64,000 nucleotides of DNA from CBDBIG01 sp965205845 [NCBI: bacterium] (GCA_965205845.1 CBDBIG010000004.1:248001-312000), one strand, 5' to 3'. Shown: positions 1-9,015, counted from the first letter of the stretch. Numbers and translations are program-made. The notes: generated by a model not told the origin, from the letters alone.

Positions 1-657
1 GTGGTGGGGCGCAATCAGGCCAAGTCAGCCAGGGCTATCAAAGAACTTAGCACATATGGCACAAAGGTGATTGCTATTGAAGCCGATGCAACGCAAGAAT
101 CGGCTGTGAGTACCATGGTTGAGCGCGTTGCCAGTACCCTGGGTGGGGTTGATATTCTGGTAAACAATGCGGGCACCAACGTTCGCAAATTGCCCCAAAA
201 TTTAAGTGTGGATGCGTGGCATTTGGTACAAAACACCAACTTGACCAGCGCATTTTTGTGTAGCAAAGCATGTTGGCCTTGGATGAAAAAAACGGGGCAA
301 GGCAAGGTGCTTAACAATGGATCGATGATGTCACTTTTTGGTGCGCCATGGTCGCCTGCATATGCTGCCAGCAAGGGGGGTATCATGCAACTGACCAAAT
401 CCCTTGCCTGCGCTTGGGCTCCTGATAACATCCAAGTAAATTGCTTTTTGCCTGGATGGATCGATACCTCGTTAACCCAAAAGGCTCGCGAAGAAATTAA
501 CGGCCTGCACGACCGTGTATTGGCACGTACCCCTGCTGCTCGCTGGGGAGATATTGACGATTTTCAAGGGATTGCCGTGTTTTTAAGCAGTGCCGCCTCC
601 AATTTTGTCACAGGTGCCGTAATCACGGTCGACGGAGGGTATTCTGTACAAGGTTAG
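1..657 (+). CDS. SDR-family NAD(P)-dependent oxidoreductase, 5' truncated by window edge
   Basis: Short-chain dehydrogenase/reductase of the KduD/glucose-dehydrogenase-like group; the substrate cannot be told. The frame is open from base 1. The usual N-terminal cofactor motif TGxxxGIG is absent because the true start lies upstream; the visible N-terminus (GRN) matches the region after beta-strand 2. NNAG lies at about residues 55-58, the catalytic serine at about 108, and the YxxxK pair at Y121/K125. The C-terminus has the typical VDGGY ending. A lactonase-like metallo-hydrolase follows on the same strand after 250 bp, so the two may belong to one small-molecule catabolic locus (inference). 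Confidence 0.9.
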   Translation: MVGRNQAKSARAIKELSTYGTKVIAIEADATQESAVSTMVERVASTLGGVDILVNNAGTNVRKLPQNLSVDAWHLVQNTNLTSAFLCSKACWPWMKKTGQGKVLNNGSMMSLFGAPWSPAYAASKGGIMQLTKSLACAWAPDNIQVNCFLPGWIDTSLTQKAREEINGLHDRVLARTPAARWGDIDDFQGIAVFLSSAASNFVTGAVITVDGGYSVQG

Positions 658-907
658 TGGTCCTGTGCTAGGGTGCAAGTCGCTGCTTCGAAGGTATTTA
701 GTGTTTAAGGGTAGCAATAGGCAAGGCGGTTTTTGGCCTTTGCCTCAATGCGTGGGTAAGGGCACTCACCGCAAGCCTTTGAGTGTTGCTGAAATGGACG
801 TTTAATCCACTCCATAAACCCAATGCGTCGCCTGTTGCGCTTGTGGCAACAAAAAGCTATGGGTCTACGCTGATTTTACACACCTCTTGCAAGTTCGAGT
901 CGCCCTC
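658..907. other. intergenic region with a terminator-like hairpin
   Basis: No gene seen. AGGCAAGGC at about 719-727 pairs with GCCTTTGCCT at about 737-746 (one bulge), leaving a T-rich loop. There is no downstream T-run, so a rho-independent terminator for the SDR gene is only possible. Confidence 0.3.
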
Positions 908-1672
908 ATGACAAAACCCTACAAGATTTACGTTCTGGAATACGCGAGACGCAAAACCCACTCGAGCGAGGTGTTGGTGGGGGATCCCCATCAAACCCCC
1001 ATGGATATGTCTTATTACATGTGGTTGGTGGTGAACGATGAACGGGTGATTGCCGTGGATACAGGCTTTACCAAAGAAACCGGTGAGCGCCGTAAGCGCG
1101 CATGGGTGAACGACCCCAACGTAATGATGGACGCCATTCAAATTGACCCTCGGCGGGTAACAGACGTTGTTATAAGTCACTTGCATTGGGACCATGCTGG
1201 CAATTTTGGACTGTTTCCTAAGGCAAACTTTATTTTGCAAGAAAGTGAGATGGCTTTTAGTACGGGAAAATACATTGGTTACGAGGTGTTTCGCCAGGCA
1301 TTGGATGTTGAGGACGTGGTAGCCATGCTACGCTTAAATTACGGGGGTCGTGTACGCTTTGTAAGTGGCAGTAAAACTTTGTACCCTGGAATACGGGTAC
1401 ATTGGGTAGGTGGACACACGGCAGGTACGCAAATTGTGGAAGTGCAAACAGAAAGTGGAGTGAGCGTGATTGCCTCCGATGCCGCACACTTTTATGCCAA
1501 CATGCACCAAAACCGCCCCTTTCACATTATTCACAGCGTGCCTTGTTATATTGAGGGTTTTCAACGGATGCGCACTTTGGCAGTGGATGAGCAACATATT
1601 TTGCCGGGGCATGATGGCAAAGTGATGCACATGCTGCCCTCAGTGGCAACGGGTGTCGTGTTACTGCAATAA
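908..1672 (+). CDS. metallo-beta-lactamase-fold hydrolase, N-acyl homoserine lactonase-like family
   Basis: Cytoplasmic metallo-hydrolase of about 254 residues. The zinc motif HLHWDHAG is at about residues 91-98. Further metal-binding positions are SDAAH in the middle and LPGHD near the C-terminus. The N-terminal pattern (Y-x-I-x-V-L-E-Y-A, GDPH, DTGF) is that of proteins annotated as the N-acyl homoserine lactonase family (AttM/AiiA relatives). Family membership does not prove quorum-quenching activity; other lactones or esters are possible. I chose ATG 908 because the homologous N-terminus starts there; an in-frame start 21 bp upstream is open. It follows an SDR gene on the same strand. Confidence 0.85.
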   Translation: MTKPYKIYVLEYARRKTHSSEVLVGDPHQTPMDMSYYMWLVVNDERVIAVDTGFTKETGERRKRAWVNDPNVMMDAIQIDPRRVTDVVISHLHWDHAGNFGLFPKANFILQESEMAFSTGKYIGYEVFRQALDVEDVVAMLRLNYGGRVRFVSGSKTLYPGIRVHWVGGHTAGTQIVEVQTESGVSVIASDAAHFYANMHQNRPFHIIHSVPCYIEGFQRMRTLAVDEQHILPGHDGKVMHMLPSVATGVVLLQ

Positions 1673-1744
1673 AATCATAATGGGTGTTTTTTTGCGTACA
1701 TTTTTTTGATGATATCCCTTTGGGGTAGGAGGGTTTTTAAGTAG

Positions 1745-2797
1745 ATGAGTACGAACAACCCTGTTTTGTTTATTTGGCCAGATGTTGCCAATAAGCTCCT
1801 GCCCGAGTGGTTACTTTGGGTTGCCGATGGCGCGGTGCTGTTATGTGCGCTGTTGGTTTTCTTATGGATTTTCCGGATTGCAGCGCGATATCTTAAGCGC
1901 CGTCGTACTTACACACGCATGAGAGCTATGTTACGGCGCGTCGACCTGAGCGATGCGGAGCACAACGTGCTGCAAACGTTGGCAGGTGGCGGATTTCACG
2001 CACTGTATCGCATGTTGGAAACACCCGTTATTTTTGAAAACCGTGTGCACCGGGCGCACCATCGGGGGATGGATGGCTTGGCGTTTATCGGTCGGTTGCG
2101 TGCAAGTTTGGGCTACACTTCTAAAACCCCTAATGCCACGATCGTGTCAACCCGCCAGTTATCTGAAGGGGATTTATGCCAGATATTGGTGCATGATCGC
2201 GGCATCATGCACGAATTTTATGGCGTGATATCTGCGGTGTCTACGGACGACCTTGTGCTACGTTTAAATCAAAGCAGCCTAAAAATGATTATGAACAGCA
2301 AAGAGCACGACACACAGTTTGGCGTGTTGCTGGGGGAAGGGCGCGCGATTCACCAGTTTCCTTTTCATCCCATTGGTCAAGATGTGGCCGGCCAGGGTTT
2401 GCGTGTTGCGCACAGTATGCTCGATACCAAGCATGCCTCACGTAATCCACGCCTCCCTATGCTGCGCAATGTAAAATGTCGCGTGCGTCACCCTGGGAAG
2501 AAGGAAGTCGTACGGGAAGCCTTGCTGATTGAGGTGAGTGAAGGCGGGTGCTCGATGATGTTTGACCAGCGGCTTCCTGTCCAGGCGGCGGTTTCTTTTT
2601 GGTTGCCCATTCGTTGGTCCACTCCCATTTCTATGGTTGGCTTTGTGCTTGAAAGTTATGAGCAAAGTAGAGGGTGGTGGATTGCACGTTTAAGTGTTTC
2701 GCGAATGAGCAAGCCTCAGCGTGAGACCATGCGCGAGGCCTTAAAGCGTGAGTTTCAAAGGCGCCTGAACCGCCTTGAAAAGGATTTAACGCAATAG
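1745..2797 (+). CDS. PilZ-like domain membrane protein
   Basis: 350 residues. One transmembrane helix at about 26-46 is followed by a basic stretch (KRRR), which places the rest in the cytoplasm. The C-terminal part has a PilZ-like signature: an Arg pair around 233-236 (RNPR) and EVSEGG at about 263-268, resembling the [D/N]xSxxG c-di-GMP motif with Glu at the first position. The middle (about 130-210) could be a YcgR-N-type domain. A c-di-GMP-responsive role is an inference because the RxxxR motif is imperfect. The start is supported by AGGAGG 12 nt upstream. No motility genes are nearby. Confidence 0.65.
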   Translation: MSTNNPVLFIWPDVANKLLPEWLLWVADGAVLLCALLVFLWIFRIAARYLKRRRTYTRMRAMLRRVDLSDAEHNVLQTLAGGGFHALYRMLETPVIFENRVHRAHHRGMDGLAFIGRLRASLGYTSKTPNATIVSTRQLSEGDLCQILVHDRGIMHEFYGVISAVSTDDLVLRLNQSSLKMIMNSKEHDTQFGVLLGEGRAIHQFPFHPIGQDVAGQGLRVAHSMLDTKHASRNPRLPMLRNVKCRVRHPGKKEVVREALLIEVSEGGCSMMFDQRLPVQAAVSFWLPIRWSTPISMVGFVLESYEQSRGWWIARLSVSRMSKPQRETMREALKREFQRRLNRLEKDLTQ

Positions 2798-2823
2798 CAA
2801 ATTGAAGACCTGTGTTCCCTCCT

Positions 2824-2980
2824 CATCTCCTCCACCCGTTTCTCCAAACCAATACCTTAGGAACTTCCCCTCCTGTTTCCTCCCCATCTCCTCCACCCGT
2901 TTCTCCAAACCAATACCTTAGGAACTTCCCCTCCTGTTTCCTCCCCATCTCCTCCACCCGTTTCTCCAAACCAATACCTT
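2824..2980. repeat. 61-bp tandem repeat, 2.6 copies
   Basis: Copies start at 2824, 2885 and 2946. The first two are essentially identical and the third stops after about 35 bp. The unit is pyrimidine-rich on this strand. It sits between the convergent PilZ-like and tRNase Z-like genes and overlaps neither. Confidence 0.95.
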
Positions 2981-3029
2981 GGTCATGAAATGCGGTTGAA
3001 AGGGCCGTTATTTTGCCTTACGCGATCAT

Positions 3030-3932
3030 TCACACCAAGACATGCACGCGATGCATGAATTCAGGGGGAAGTTTTTGCTTTAAAGTGTACAAAATTTGCT
3101 CACGCTGGTAGCGCATCGAAAAATGTTTGAGAACAATGTGCGGATTAGGGAGGGCGTCGGGTTTTTCGCGTAAAAAAGCGGCCAAGTCTTCAACATGGGT
3201 GTGTCCGCGTTTTTTGGCCAAGCTGCGCTCATCATCCATCAAGAATGTTACCTCCAAAAACAAAATTTTAGAATCCCCAATGTGAGGCTGGCGGTGTAGG
3301 GTTTCAATGGTACTATCCCCGATGAAGGTGAGGCGCGGGCTCCATTTTTCCTCCTCAAAGCACACCCCTTTTTGGCGCAATTTGGCCAGCGCATGCCCTG
3401 GGGTGCCATGGTATTGCGGCTTTAATTTTTTGCGAACATCAAACACGGTATAGCCCAATGAGGGGGGGCCGTGTTGCACCGCAAAGGCTTTAACCCCTAG
3501 TTGTTGGTGTAGCATGATGGTTGATCCCGCGTGCATGGGTTGCAGGTTTGGCATTTTGTGGTCGAGGGTTTGGGGTGGGTACTTGCTTGCAGCACGGCCC
3601 GTACCCAATTCTAAGGCTTGCCATGCGTGGGCCAACTGTTTAAAGCCTGCTACGGTTTCTTGAGGAACGTAGTACGTGGCTTTGTCCATACCTAACAAAC
3701 GGCGTAAGGCGTGGTGGCGCAGTAGGCAGCGGGTGTGATCACCATGGGCGTGGGTGATAAACACGTGCTGCAGTGAGGTCGCTTCGAGCAAGCAGTCGCC
3801 CATGTCAAAAGCGCAACCCATTTCGGGGGCTAAAACATAGGTCGAAAGGGCGGCGATCGAAAATGCCAACAGCTTCTCGTTACCGATGTTTAGAGCGAGT
3901 GGTCGTCCTGGGTTGTGAAGCTTCGAGGGCAT
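3030..3932 (-). CDS. ribonuclease Z-like metallo-beta-lactamase protein
   Basis: About 300 residues from the preferred ATG at 3932; the frame stays open to 4070. The zinc motif HAHGDH is at about residues 61-66, preceded by AFDMGDC. Downstream are GDST, a FLEVTF segment with basic residues and Asp, GHTH, and LKHFSMRY. This order matches short-form tRNase Z enzymes of the plant TRZ1 type, which cleave the 3' trailer of pre-tRNA, more closely than the bacterial RnaZ pattern. The upstream start would add a hydrophobic, Cys-rich leader that I consider non-coding. tRNA 3' processing is inferred from family; other phosphodiesterase substrates are possible. Confidence 0.75.
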   Translation of the reverse strand: MPSKLHNPGRPLALNIGNEKLLAFSIAALSTYVLAPEMGCAFDMGDCLLEATSLQHVFITHAHGDHTRCLLRHHALRRLLGMDKATYYVPQETVAGFKQLAHAWQALELGTGRAASKYPPQTLDHKMPNLQPMHAGSTIMLHQQLGVKAFAVQHGPPSLGYTVFDVRKKLKPQYHGTPGHALAKLRQKGVCFEEEKWSPRLTFIGDSTIETLHRQPHIGDSKILFLEVTFLMDDERSLAKKRGHTHVEDLAAFLREKPDALPNPHIVLKHFSMRYQREQILYTLKQKLPPEFMHRVHVLV

Positions 3933-4435
3933 GAGCAAGTAAGATAGTGAAGGAAGCACGGGTGCACAGAAAATGCAAAAACCACAGCATACGCTAATGG
4001 GGCGTATTTTTGCCAGTGCTATCGATTTTGATTGAAGATCACTATCAATCCAAGAGGACGAATCGCCCATGGGCGCTTATTACTCGCGGCGTAATGCCTC
4101 ACACGCAAGGCTTTATAAAATGCACAAAAACCTGCTCCCTTTTGAAATGGTCTCGGCTCTGGGCTACGGTAGGGTGGGTGGGCTGCAGTTTGATGAAAAC
4201 CTGCGTGGGGGGGGGCAGATAAATACTTATTTAAGCGTAAATTTTATTGGATGCAGTCTCGTTACATGCCATTGCAATTTGCCGCAATCGTGCACCTACC
4301 ACACGTGAATGCGGACCAAAGTGGGTAGCATGGGTGCTTTTTAACAAATGCCAATGGGCGAAGACCAGTAGGACACAAGCACAAGGCAAAACGCTAACGT
4401 AAGCATTTTGCCCTTTGACATAAGGGGGTGTACCC
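3933..4435. other. intergenic region, no gene recognised
   Basis: Small frames here have no ribosome binding site and no recognisable motif. The stretch lies between two minus-strand genes. Confidence 0.5.
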
Positions 4436-4636
4436 TTAACGCTCAACAACGTTTTCGTAAGGGCCCTCCCAGCGTGCCCCGGCCAGACGGCTGATTCGGG
4501 TGGGTTGTGGTGGGAGAAGGGCAATACACCCGCCGTTTTTCTTAAAACGAGACAACGCCTCGGATATTTCCTCGTGAGAGATTTCTCGACGCGCATTCCG
4601 TGCCTTTTTGCCAAGCAGTATTCTCGGTTTATTCAT
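4436..4636 (-). CDS. small basic hypothetical protein (66 aa)
   Basis: I do not recognise the family. It is probably real because a strong Shine-Dalgarno (AAGGAG, about 12 nt before ATG) precedes it. The composition is that of a small folded protein: a basic N-terminus (KPRILLGKKARNARR), an amphipathic helix (HEEISEALSRF) and a GGCIALLPPQP segment. The pattern of a helix followed by GGxIxxLPPQ occurs in several small uncharacterised proteobacterial proteins. A nucleic-acid-binding role would fit the charge but is speculation. Confidence 0.55.
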   Translation of the reverse strand: MNKPRILLGKKARNARREISHEEISEALSRFKKNGGCIALLPPQPTRISRLAGARWEGPYENVVER

Positions 4637-4639
4637 CTT

Positions 4640-5217
4640 TAAATAATCTCCTTTTATCTAAAAAACCATGCTTTTGGTAAACCAAACAATGCTCTTAAAA
4701 ACAACCGTTTGTGATGTCCTGCCAATGCTAAACCGCGCTTATGAATTGTGCGCGTTTACGGGCACCTTATGGGTTCCATAAGGGCGCGCTGGCGACACCA
4801 AAGTGGGCCAATGCGTTACGACTGCATTCTTAGGGGATCCTTATCGATTGCAAAATGAGCAATGGGTGGTTGAGTTACAACAATACGTATTAAAGTAATA
4901 TATTTCTTTATATAAAGACAATAAAAACGTCCTTATTTTTTAGTTTGAAGTGCGATGAGGGATGAGGGGTAGCGCGTGCCTTGGCTTCGCGGTTCTCTGC
5001 CTCGCTAATTTTGCGTTGCCAACCAATGCGTTCTGCGGGAAAGGGTTTGGTAGGTTTCTTTATCCCCAGGGGCAGCCATCAATTCGATCGTTAAAAAAGT
5101 GTAGAATTCGTAACCAGCAAAATGCTTGCTTTACATGCGCTCTGCGCAGCAAGTAGCATCTACTTGGTGAACGGATGTTACTTTAGTTAGAGTACTCAAC
5201 ATGGAAAAAGTTCAATA
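4640..5217. other. AT-rich intergenic region upstream of gloA
   Basis: Divergent promoter region for the 66-aa gene and gloA. It contains long A/T runs around 4890-4945. No convincing gene; a minus-strand open stretch at about 4905-5085 lacks a standard start codon. Confidence 0.5.
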
Positions 5218-5607
5218 ATGCACTATTTACACACGATGATTCGGGTAAAAAACCAGGAAAAAGCCCTTGATTTTTACACCAACAAACTGGGTATGCAGAT
5301 GATTCGCCAAACAAAATACCCTGGTGGCCAGTTTACCAACACCTTTGTGGGCTACGATTCTGACCCCAAAGCACCCATGCTGGAACTGACCTATAACTGG
5401 AATCAAGAAAAAGACTATATCCAAGGGGATGCCTGGGGGCATATCGCCATTGGTGTGGATGATATCTATGGGCTGTGCGCGAAATTGGAACGAGAAGGGG
5501 TGGTTGTATCGCGCAAACCCGGGCCTATGAAGCATGGGAGCACTGTGATTGCATTTATTCGCGACCCAGACAACCACAGCATTGAACTGATTGAGCGAAA
5601 AGACTAG
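5218..5607 (+). CDS. gloA: lactoylglutathione lyase (glyoxalase I)
   Basis: Converts the methylglyoxal-glutathione hemithioacetal to S-lactoylglutathione, a cytosolic detoxification step. At 129 residues it has the usual bacterial length. All four metal ligands of the GlxI family are visible: H5, E56, H75 and E123. The paired beta-alpha-beta-beta-beta modules and the FIRDPDNHSIELIE ending are typical. The start is fixed by homology of the first residues. Monocistronic: rpiA converges from the other strand. Confidence 0.95.
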   Translation: MHYLHTMIRVKNQEKALDFYTNKLGMQMIRQTKYPGGQFTNTFVGYDSDPKAPMLELTYNWNQEKDYIQGDAWGHIAIGVDDIYGLCAKLEREGVVVSRKPGPMKHGSTVIAFIRDPDNHSIELIERKD

Positions 5608-5709
5608 GAGGGGGACGGCCAGCACACTCCTTAACCTGTGCCAGGTCGCCATTCATGGTTTTTTTTTCAGGATCGGGGCTGGGGGGTTTGTGAGGGAGGG
5701 CAACGTTTT

Positions 5710-6456
5710 TTAGGCCCGTGTGCCTCCTTTTGAGGCCGCTGTGGGAGTGAGGTGCACCACGCTTTGCCCAGTACCCACAAAGGCTTGGCTGGCCATGCCA
5801 ATGAACAAGCCCGTTTCCATCACCCCAACAATGCCGCGCAAGGCATTTTCAAGTTGTGTGGGCGAGCTTATTTTCCCAAAGGCACAATCCAACATCCAGC
5901 CACCGTTGTCGCTTGTAAACACCTGACCTTGGCATTGGCGTAAACTCACCTTAGAGCCAAGTGCCTCGATGCAGGCTGCGCTGCGTCGCCAGCCAAAAGG
6001 GTTCACCTCAACGGGTAGTGCAAAGGCTCCCAAATGGCGTTTTTGCTTGCTGGCATCGGCCATAATCACCAAAGATTTCGAGGCTGAAGCAACAATTTTT
6101 TCACGGTACAACGCACCCCCTCCGCCTTTAATCAAATTGAGTGCTGGGTCTAGTTCATCTACGCCATCAAAGGTTAAGTCCAATACCTTGGCATCGATTG
6201 GCAACTTCGCTTTGCCCTCCATCAGCGCATTCAAACTGGTGAGAGGTAGACCAAGGGCGCCAGCCAACTGGTGGGTACGTTGAGAAGTCGCCACGCATTG
6301 CAGGTGACGAATTTGCTGGTTTTTGACGCGCTCTGCCAGCAAACGAATGGCTATCTCGGCAGTGCTCCCTGTGCCTAGGCCAAGGCGCATCCCCGATGTA
6401 ACCAGTTGAACGGCAGCGCTGGCAGCAAGGGTTTTTTGGTGTTGTGCAGAAGGCAT
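5710..6456 (-). CDS. rpiA: ribose-5-phosphate isomerase A
   Basis: Interconverts ribose 5-phosphate and ribulose 5-phosphate in the pentose phosphate pathway. 248 residues. The phosphate-binding GLGTGST is at about 26-32, DGVDE at 97-101 and KGGGGALYREK at about 110-120, carrying the catalytic Asp, Lys and Glu. DCAFGKI near the C-terminus is also typical. The start lies 6 bp after the tatB stop on the same strand, so the two are probably co-transcribed. Confidence 0.95.
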   Translation of the reverse strand: MPSAQHQKTLAASAAVQLVTSGMRLGLGTGSTAEIAIRLLAERVKNQQIRHLQCVATSQRTHQLAGALGLPLTSLNALMEGKAKLPIDAKVLDLTFDGVDELDPALNLIKGGGGALYREKIVASASKSLVIMADASKQKRHLGAFALPVEVNPFGWRRSAACIEALGSKVSLRQCQGQVFTSDNGGWMLDCAFGKISSPTQLENALRGIVGVMETGLFIGMASQAFVGTGQSVVHLTPTAASKGGTRA

Positions 6457-6462
6457 ATGGCG

Positions 6463-7215
6463 TTAGCTGACCAATGTGCGTGGGGCAGTACGCTTTGTTG
6501 CTTCGGTGGCTTTGTTTGCCTTTTTGGTTTGCGCGATTGCTTCGGCGGCTTTGCCTGCCTTTTTGGTTTGCACGGTTGCTTCGGCGGCTTTGCCTGCCTT
6601 TTTGGTTTGCGCGGTTGCTTCGGCGTCTTTACCTGCCTTTTTGGTTTGCGCGGTTGCTTCGGTGGCCTTGCCTGCCTTTTTGGTTTGCGCGGTTGCTTCG
6701 GTGGCCTTGCCTGCCTTTTTGGTTTGCGCGGTTGCTTCGGCGTCTTTGCCTGCCTTTTTGGTTTGCGCGGTTGCTTCGGTGGCCTTGCCTGCCTTTTTGG
6801 TTTGCGCGGTTGCTTCGGCGTCTTTGCCTGCCTTTTTGGTTTGCGCGGTTGCTTCGGCGGCTTTGCCTGCGGTGGCTTTGTTTGCCTTTTTGGACTGGAT
6901 GCTTCGTGGTTCGCTATCTTCTTCCGTGAGCCACTGCTCCGTGTCGGCCAGTTCTTTATCTACCATGGCTTTGCCCGTTTGCCCTACCTCATTCACACCC
7001 GCTTCCATTTCTTGGCGAAAGGTTTTTACCTCGTCCATATCCTCCAAAGCCTGCATGTGATCGTGCATACTGCTGCGCACCTCGTTGGCCAAGCGCCGCA
7101 TATGGGTGAGGAGACGCCCAATGCCCCTTGCCACTTGGGGCAGTTGCTTAGGGCCAATAATCACGATGCCTAAAATAAAAATAACGGCAATTTCTTCAAA
7201 TCCCATTCCAAACAT
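6463..7215 (-). CDS. tatB: Sec-independent translocase subunit TatB with long Lys/Ala repeat tail
   Basis: Twin-arginine translocation receptor subunit in the inner membrane. Residues 1-20 form the short transmembrane segment with the TatB-type Glu (GFEE), followed by the GPKQLP hinge and an amphipathic helix. From about residue 120 the protein becomes a tandem array of nine 13-residue units of the type AGKxxEATAQTKK plus a partial tenth. The tail is far longer than in E. coli TatB, has alternating Lys and Ala/Glu, and is likely disordered or helical. The array is a 39-bp DNA minisatellite, so copy number may vary. No tatA or tatC lies next to it; rpiA follows directly. Confidence 0.9.
   Translation of the reverse strand: MFGMGFEEIAVIFILGIVIIGPKQLPQVARGIGRLLTHMRRLANEVRSSMHDHMQALEDMDEVKTFRQEMEAGVNEVGQTGKAMVDKELADTEQWLTEEDSEPRSIQSKKANKATAGKAAEATAQTKKAGKDAEATAQTKKAGKATEATAQTKKAGKDAEATAQTKKAGKATEATAQTKKAGKATEATAQTKKAGKDAEATAQTKKAGKAAEATVQTKKAGKAAEAIAQTKKANKATEATKRTAPRTLVS
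6490..6885. repeat. 39-bp in-frame minisatellite inside tatB
   Basis: Nine full units and one partial unit encoding the 13-residue TatB tail repeat. Units differ mainly at two codons (Asp/Ala/Thr at one position). The antisense strand is also open in several frames purely because the period is a multiple of three. Confidence 0.9.
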
Positions 7216-7572
7216 GGGGTGTCGCGTTGCTCCTATTTATGTATGTGCAAGGGAGGACGGTGGTTGACGGTTAGGGCACGATAAATAGCCACCCTACGAA
7301 TACCAGGCCTGCAAAAGCAGTGTGTTTCGATGCTGCTCCATTGGCAACCCAACACAAACCGTTTCCGCAGCCTAGCAGATTTTTAAAAAGTCTACCATGT
7401 TTCAAAAATGTGTTATGCTCTTCGGTGTGCATTGGCTTCGAGCAGGCAATCAAATTGAAAAAGTAATCTCGCTGTCCAGCATTTTTTACCGCTAGCATTA
7501 CTCCTATGCGTGGCGCATAACCGCAAACTGCCAATCGCCTACCCTATTTTCTAAAGCCACTTTAACAACAAA
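7216..7572. other. divergent intergenic region between tatB and rsfS
   Basis: Probably holds promoters for both directions. An 87-codon minus-strand frame (7271-7534) has no ribosome binding site and unusual composition, and I do not regard it as a gene. Confidence 0.5.
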
Positions 7573-7605
7573 ATGGACCGTCCCCCCCTGCCAAGCTGCC
7601 TCAAT

Positions 7606-8019
7606 ATGCAAAAAACACCCGTGCTTGCAAATGGGCAAGGGGAGGTGTGTGCCATTGTACAAGCCGCCTTGGATGCCAAAGCAGAAAAGGCTATGCTATA
7701 CGACGTGCGCGCGCACTCTTCCATCACCGATTATGTGGTGGTGTGCAATGGGCGTTCACCTGCCCATGTGCGCGGGATTGGCGAGCGTATTGAGCGTGAA
7801 ATGAAGGCCCAAGGTGCGCACTGTTTTTCAGCGGAAGGCTTAAGTGAGGGAAGCTGGGTGTTGCTCGACTATCAAGATACCTTGGTGCACGTCTTTCATC
7901 CCGATACTAGGGCCTACTACGATTTGGATGCCTTGCTTCAAGGAAGCCCTTGTGAGCGCGTAGATGTTCCAAAAAAAGGGGACGTCTCAGAAGAAAGCGA
8001 AAGCGAAGATCGGGCTTGA
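7606..8019 (+). CDS. rsfS: ribosomal silencing factor RsfS (Iojap/RsfA family)
   Basis: Binds L14 of the 50S subunit and blocks subunit joining in slow growth. About 137 residues from ATG 7606; an in-frame ATG at 7573 is the alternative. Family features are visible: the DVRAHSSITDYVVVCNGRSPAHVRGI block, EGLSEGSWVLLDY, and VHVFHPDTRAYYDLDALL at the C-terminus. A Glu/Asp/Ser-rich tail of about 20 residues is extra. It is not followed by rlmH, which often accompanies rsfS. Confidence 0.93.
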   Translation: MQKTPVLANGQGEVCAIVQAALDAKAEKAMLYDVRAHSSITDYVVVCNGRSPAHVRGIGERIEREMKAQGAHCFSAEGLSEGSWVLLDYQDTLVHVFHPDTRAYYDLDALLQGSPCERVDVPKKGDVSEESESEDRA

Positions 8020-8317
8020 TGCGAGGATGGGCTTTTGGCAAAGGCATTCGTGTTATTTGCCTTCACACACGCGTTCATGACAACGGCCCCCCATACCCGT
8101 AGGCTTGATGCGTGTTTTTGGGGGATGGTGGGCTGCTGGCGCAGGGTATTAAAGTAGAGGTGTGACATACATTGGGGTTGTGCTTGACATAAAATGGTTC
8201 GATGCTCTTTAATGCCGAAATCCCTTGCAAATGGTTTGGCAAAAAACAGACCTTTGTGATGACCAATAGCCTGCAGTAGGTTATCAATAAACACCGATGT
8301 GTAAGGAAAAAATTCCC

Positions 8318-8935
8318 GTGAAAACCTTGAAACCTTTTTGTGCCTTGGGTATGGGGTTGTTGTTAATGGCCTTGTTTGGGCTGGTTTCTTGCTCAAAATC
8401 TGTGACTGTCTCGCGCGTTGCCAACACGCAGTCCGTGGATTTAAGCGGCAAATGGAACGATACCGACTCGCGTTTGGTTGCCCAAGAAATGGCGCAAGAT
8501 AGCCTGCGATGGCCCTGGATTACGCAGTGGAAGCAGCGCTATCGTCGTAACCCTGTGGTGGTTGCTTATGGGGTTACCAACCGCACCAGCGAGCATATCA
8601 GTACCGAAACCTTCATGAAGGATTTGGAACGCTCTTTCCTGCGATCGGGCAAGGTGGATGTGGTGGCAGATAGCAAGCAGCGTGAGACCATTCGTGGTGA
8701 GCGTGTGCAGCAAAACCAAGGGCTTACCCTAAACCCTGCGGCCATTGGGCGCGAATTAGGCGCAGACTTTGTGCTAACGGGCACCATCAATGCAATTAAC
8801 GATCGCGAGGGCAATTTGCAGGTGGTGTTCTACCAAACCAACCTTGAACTTATCAACGTTACCAGCAGCAAAAAGGTGTGGATTGGCGACAAAAAAATCA
8901 AAAAGGTACTTGAACGGTCGCGCTTTAAGTTTTAA
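8318..8935 (+). CDS. LpoB-like penicillin-binding-protein activator lipoprotein
   Basis: Outer-membrane lipoprotein predicted to stimulate a bifunctional PBP in murein synthesis. A signal peptide of about 24 residues ends in a lipobox (LVSC, Cys at about 25). The mature part shows the LpoB/YcfM pattern: VVAYGVTNRTSEHIST, TFMKDLERSFLRSGKVDVV, ADFVLTGTIN and a final beta-strand VWIGDKKIKK. GTG 8318 is preferred over ATG 8297 because AAGGA lies 10 nt before it and it gives a clean signal peptide. A COG3014-type lipoprotein gene follows, a pairing known from other bacteria. Confidence 0.85.
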   Translation: MKTLKPFCALGMGLLLMALFGLVSCSKSVTVSRVANTQSVDLSGKWNDTDSRLVAQEMAQDSLRWPWITQWKQRYRRNPVVVAYGVTNRTSEHISTETFMKDLERSFLRSGKVDVVADSKQRETIRGERVQQNQGLTLNPAAIGRELGADFVLTGTINAINDREGNLQVVFYQTNLELINVTSSKKVWIGDKKIKKVLERSRFKF

Positions 8936-9015
8936 GTGCAACGGAATCCTTGGATAAAGCCTTGTGGTTTTGAGCCCTTCGAGGGTCGGTGCTTTGCGTG
9001 TGTTTCGCTATAAAT

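Noticed and set aside
4962-5156. 64-codon plus-strand frame upstream of gloA
   Set aside because: Cys-rich, no ribosome binding site, ends within the gloA promoter region.
6406-7173. Long plus-strand frames opposite tatB
   Set aside because: They are open only because the 39-bp tatB repeat is a multiple of three; composition (Phe/Cys/Leu/Gly repeats) and lack of start signals argue against coding.
7271-7534. 87-codon minus-strand frame upstream of tatB
   Set aside because: No ribosome binding site or recognisable motif, and atypical composition.
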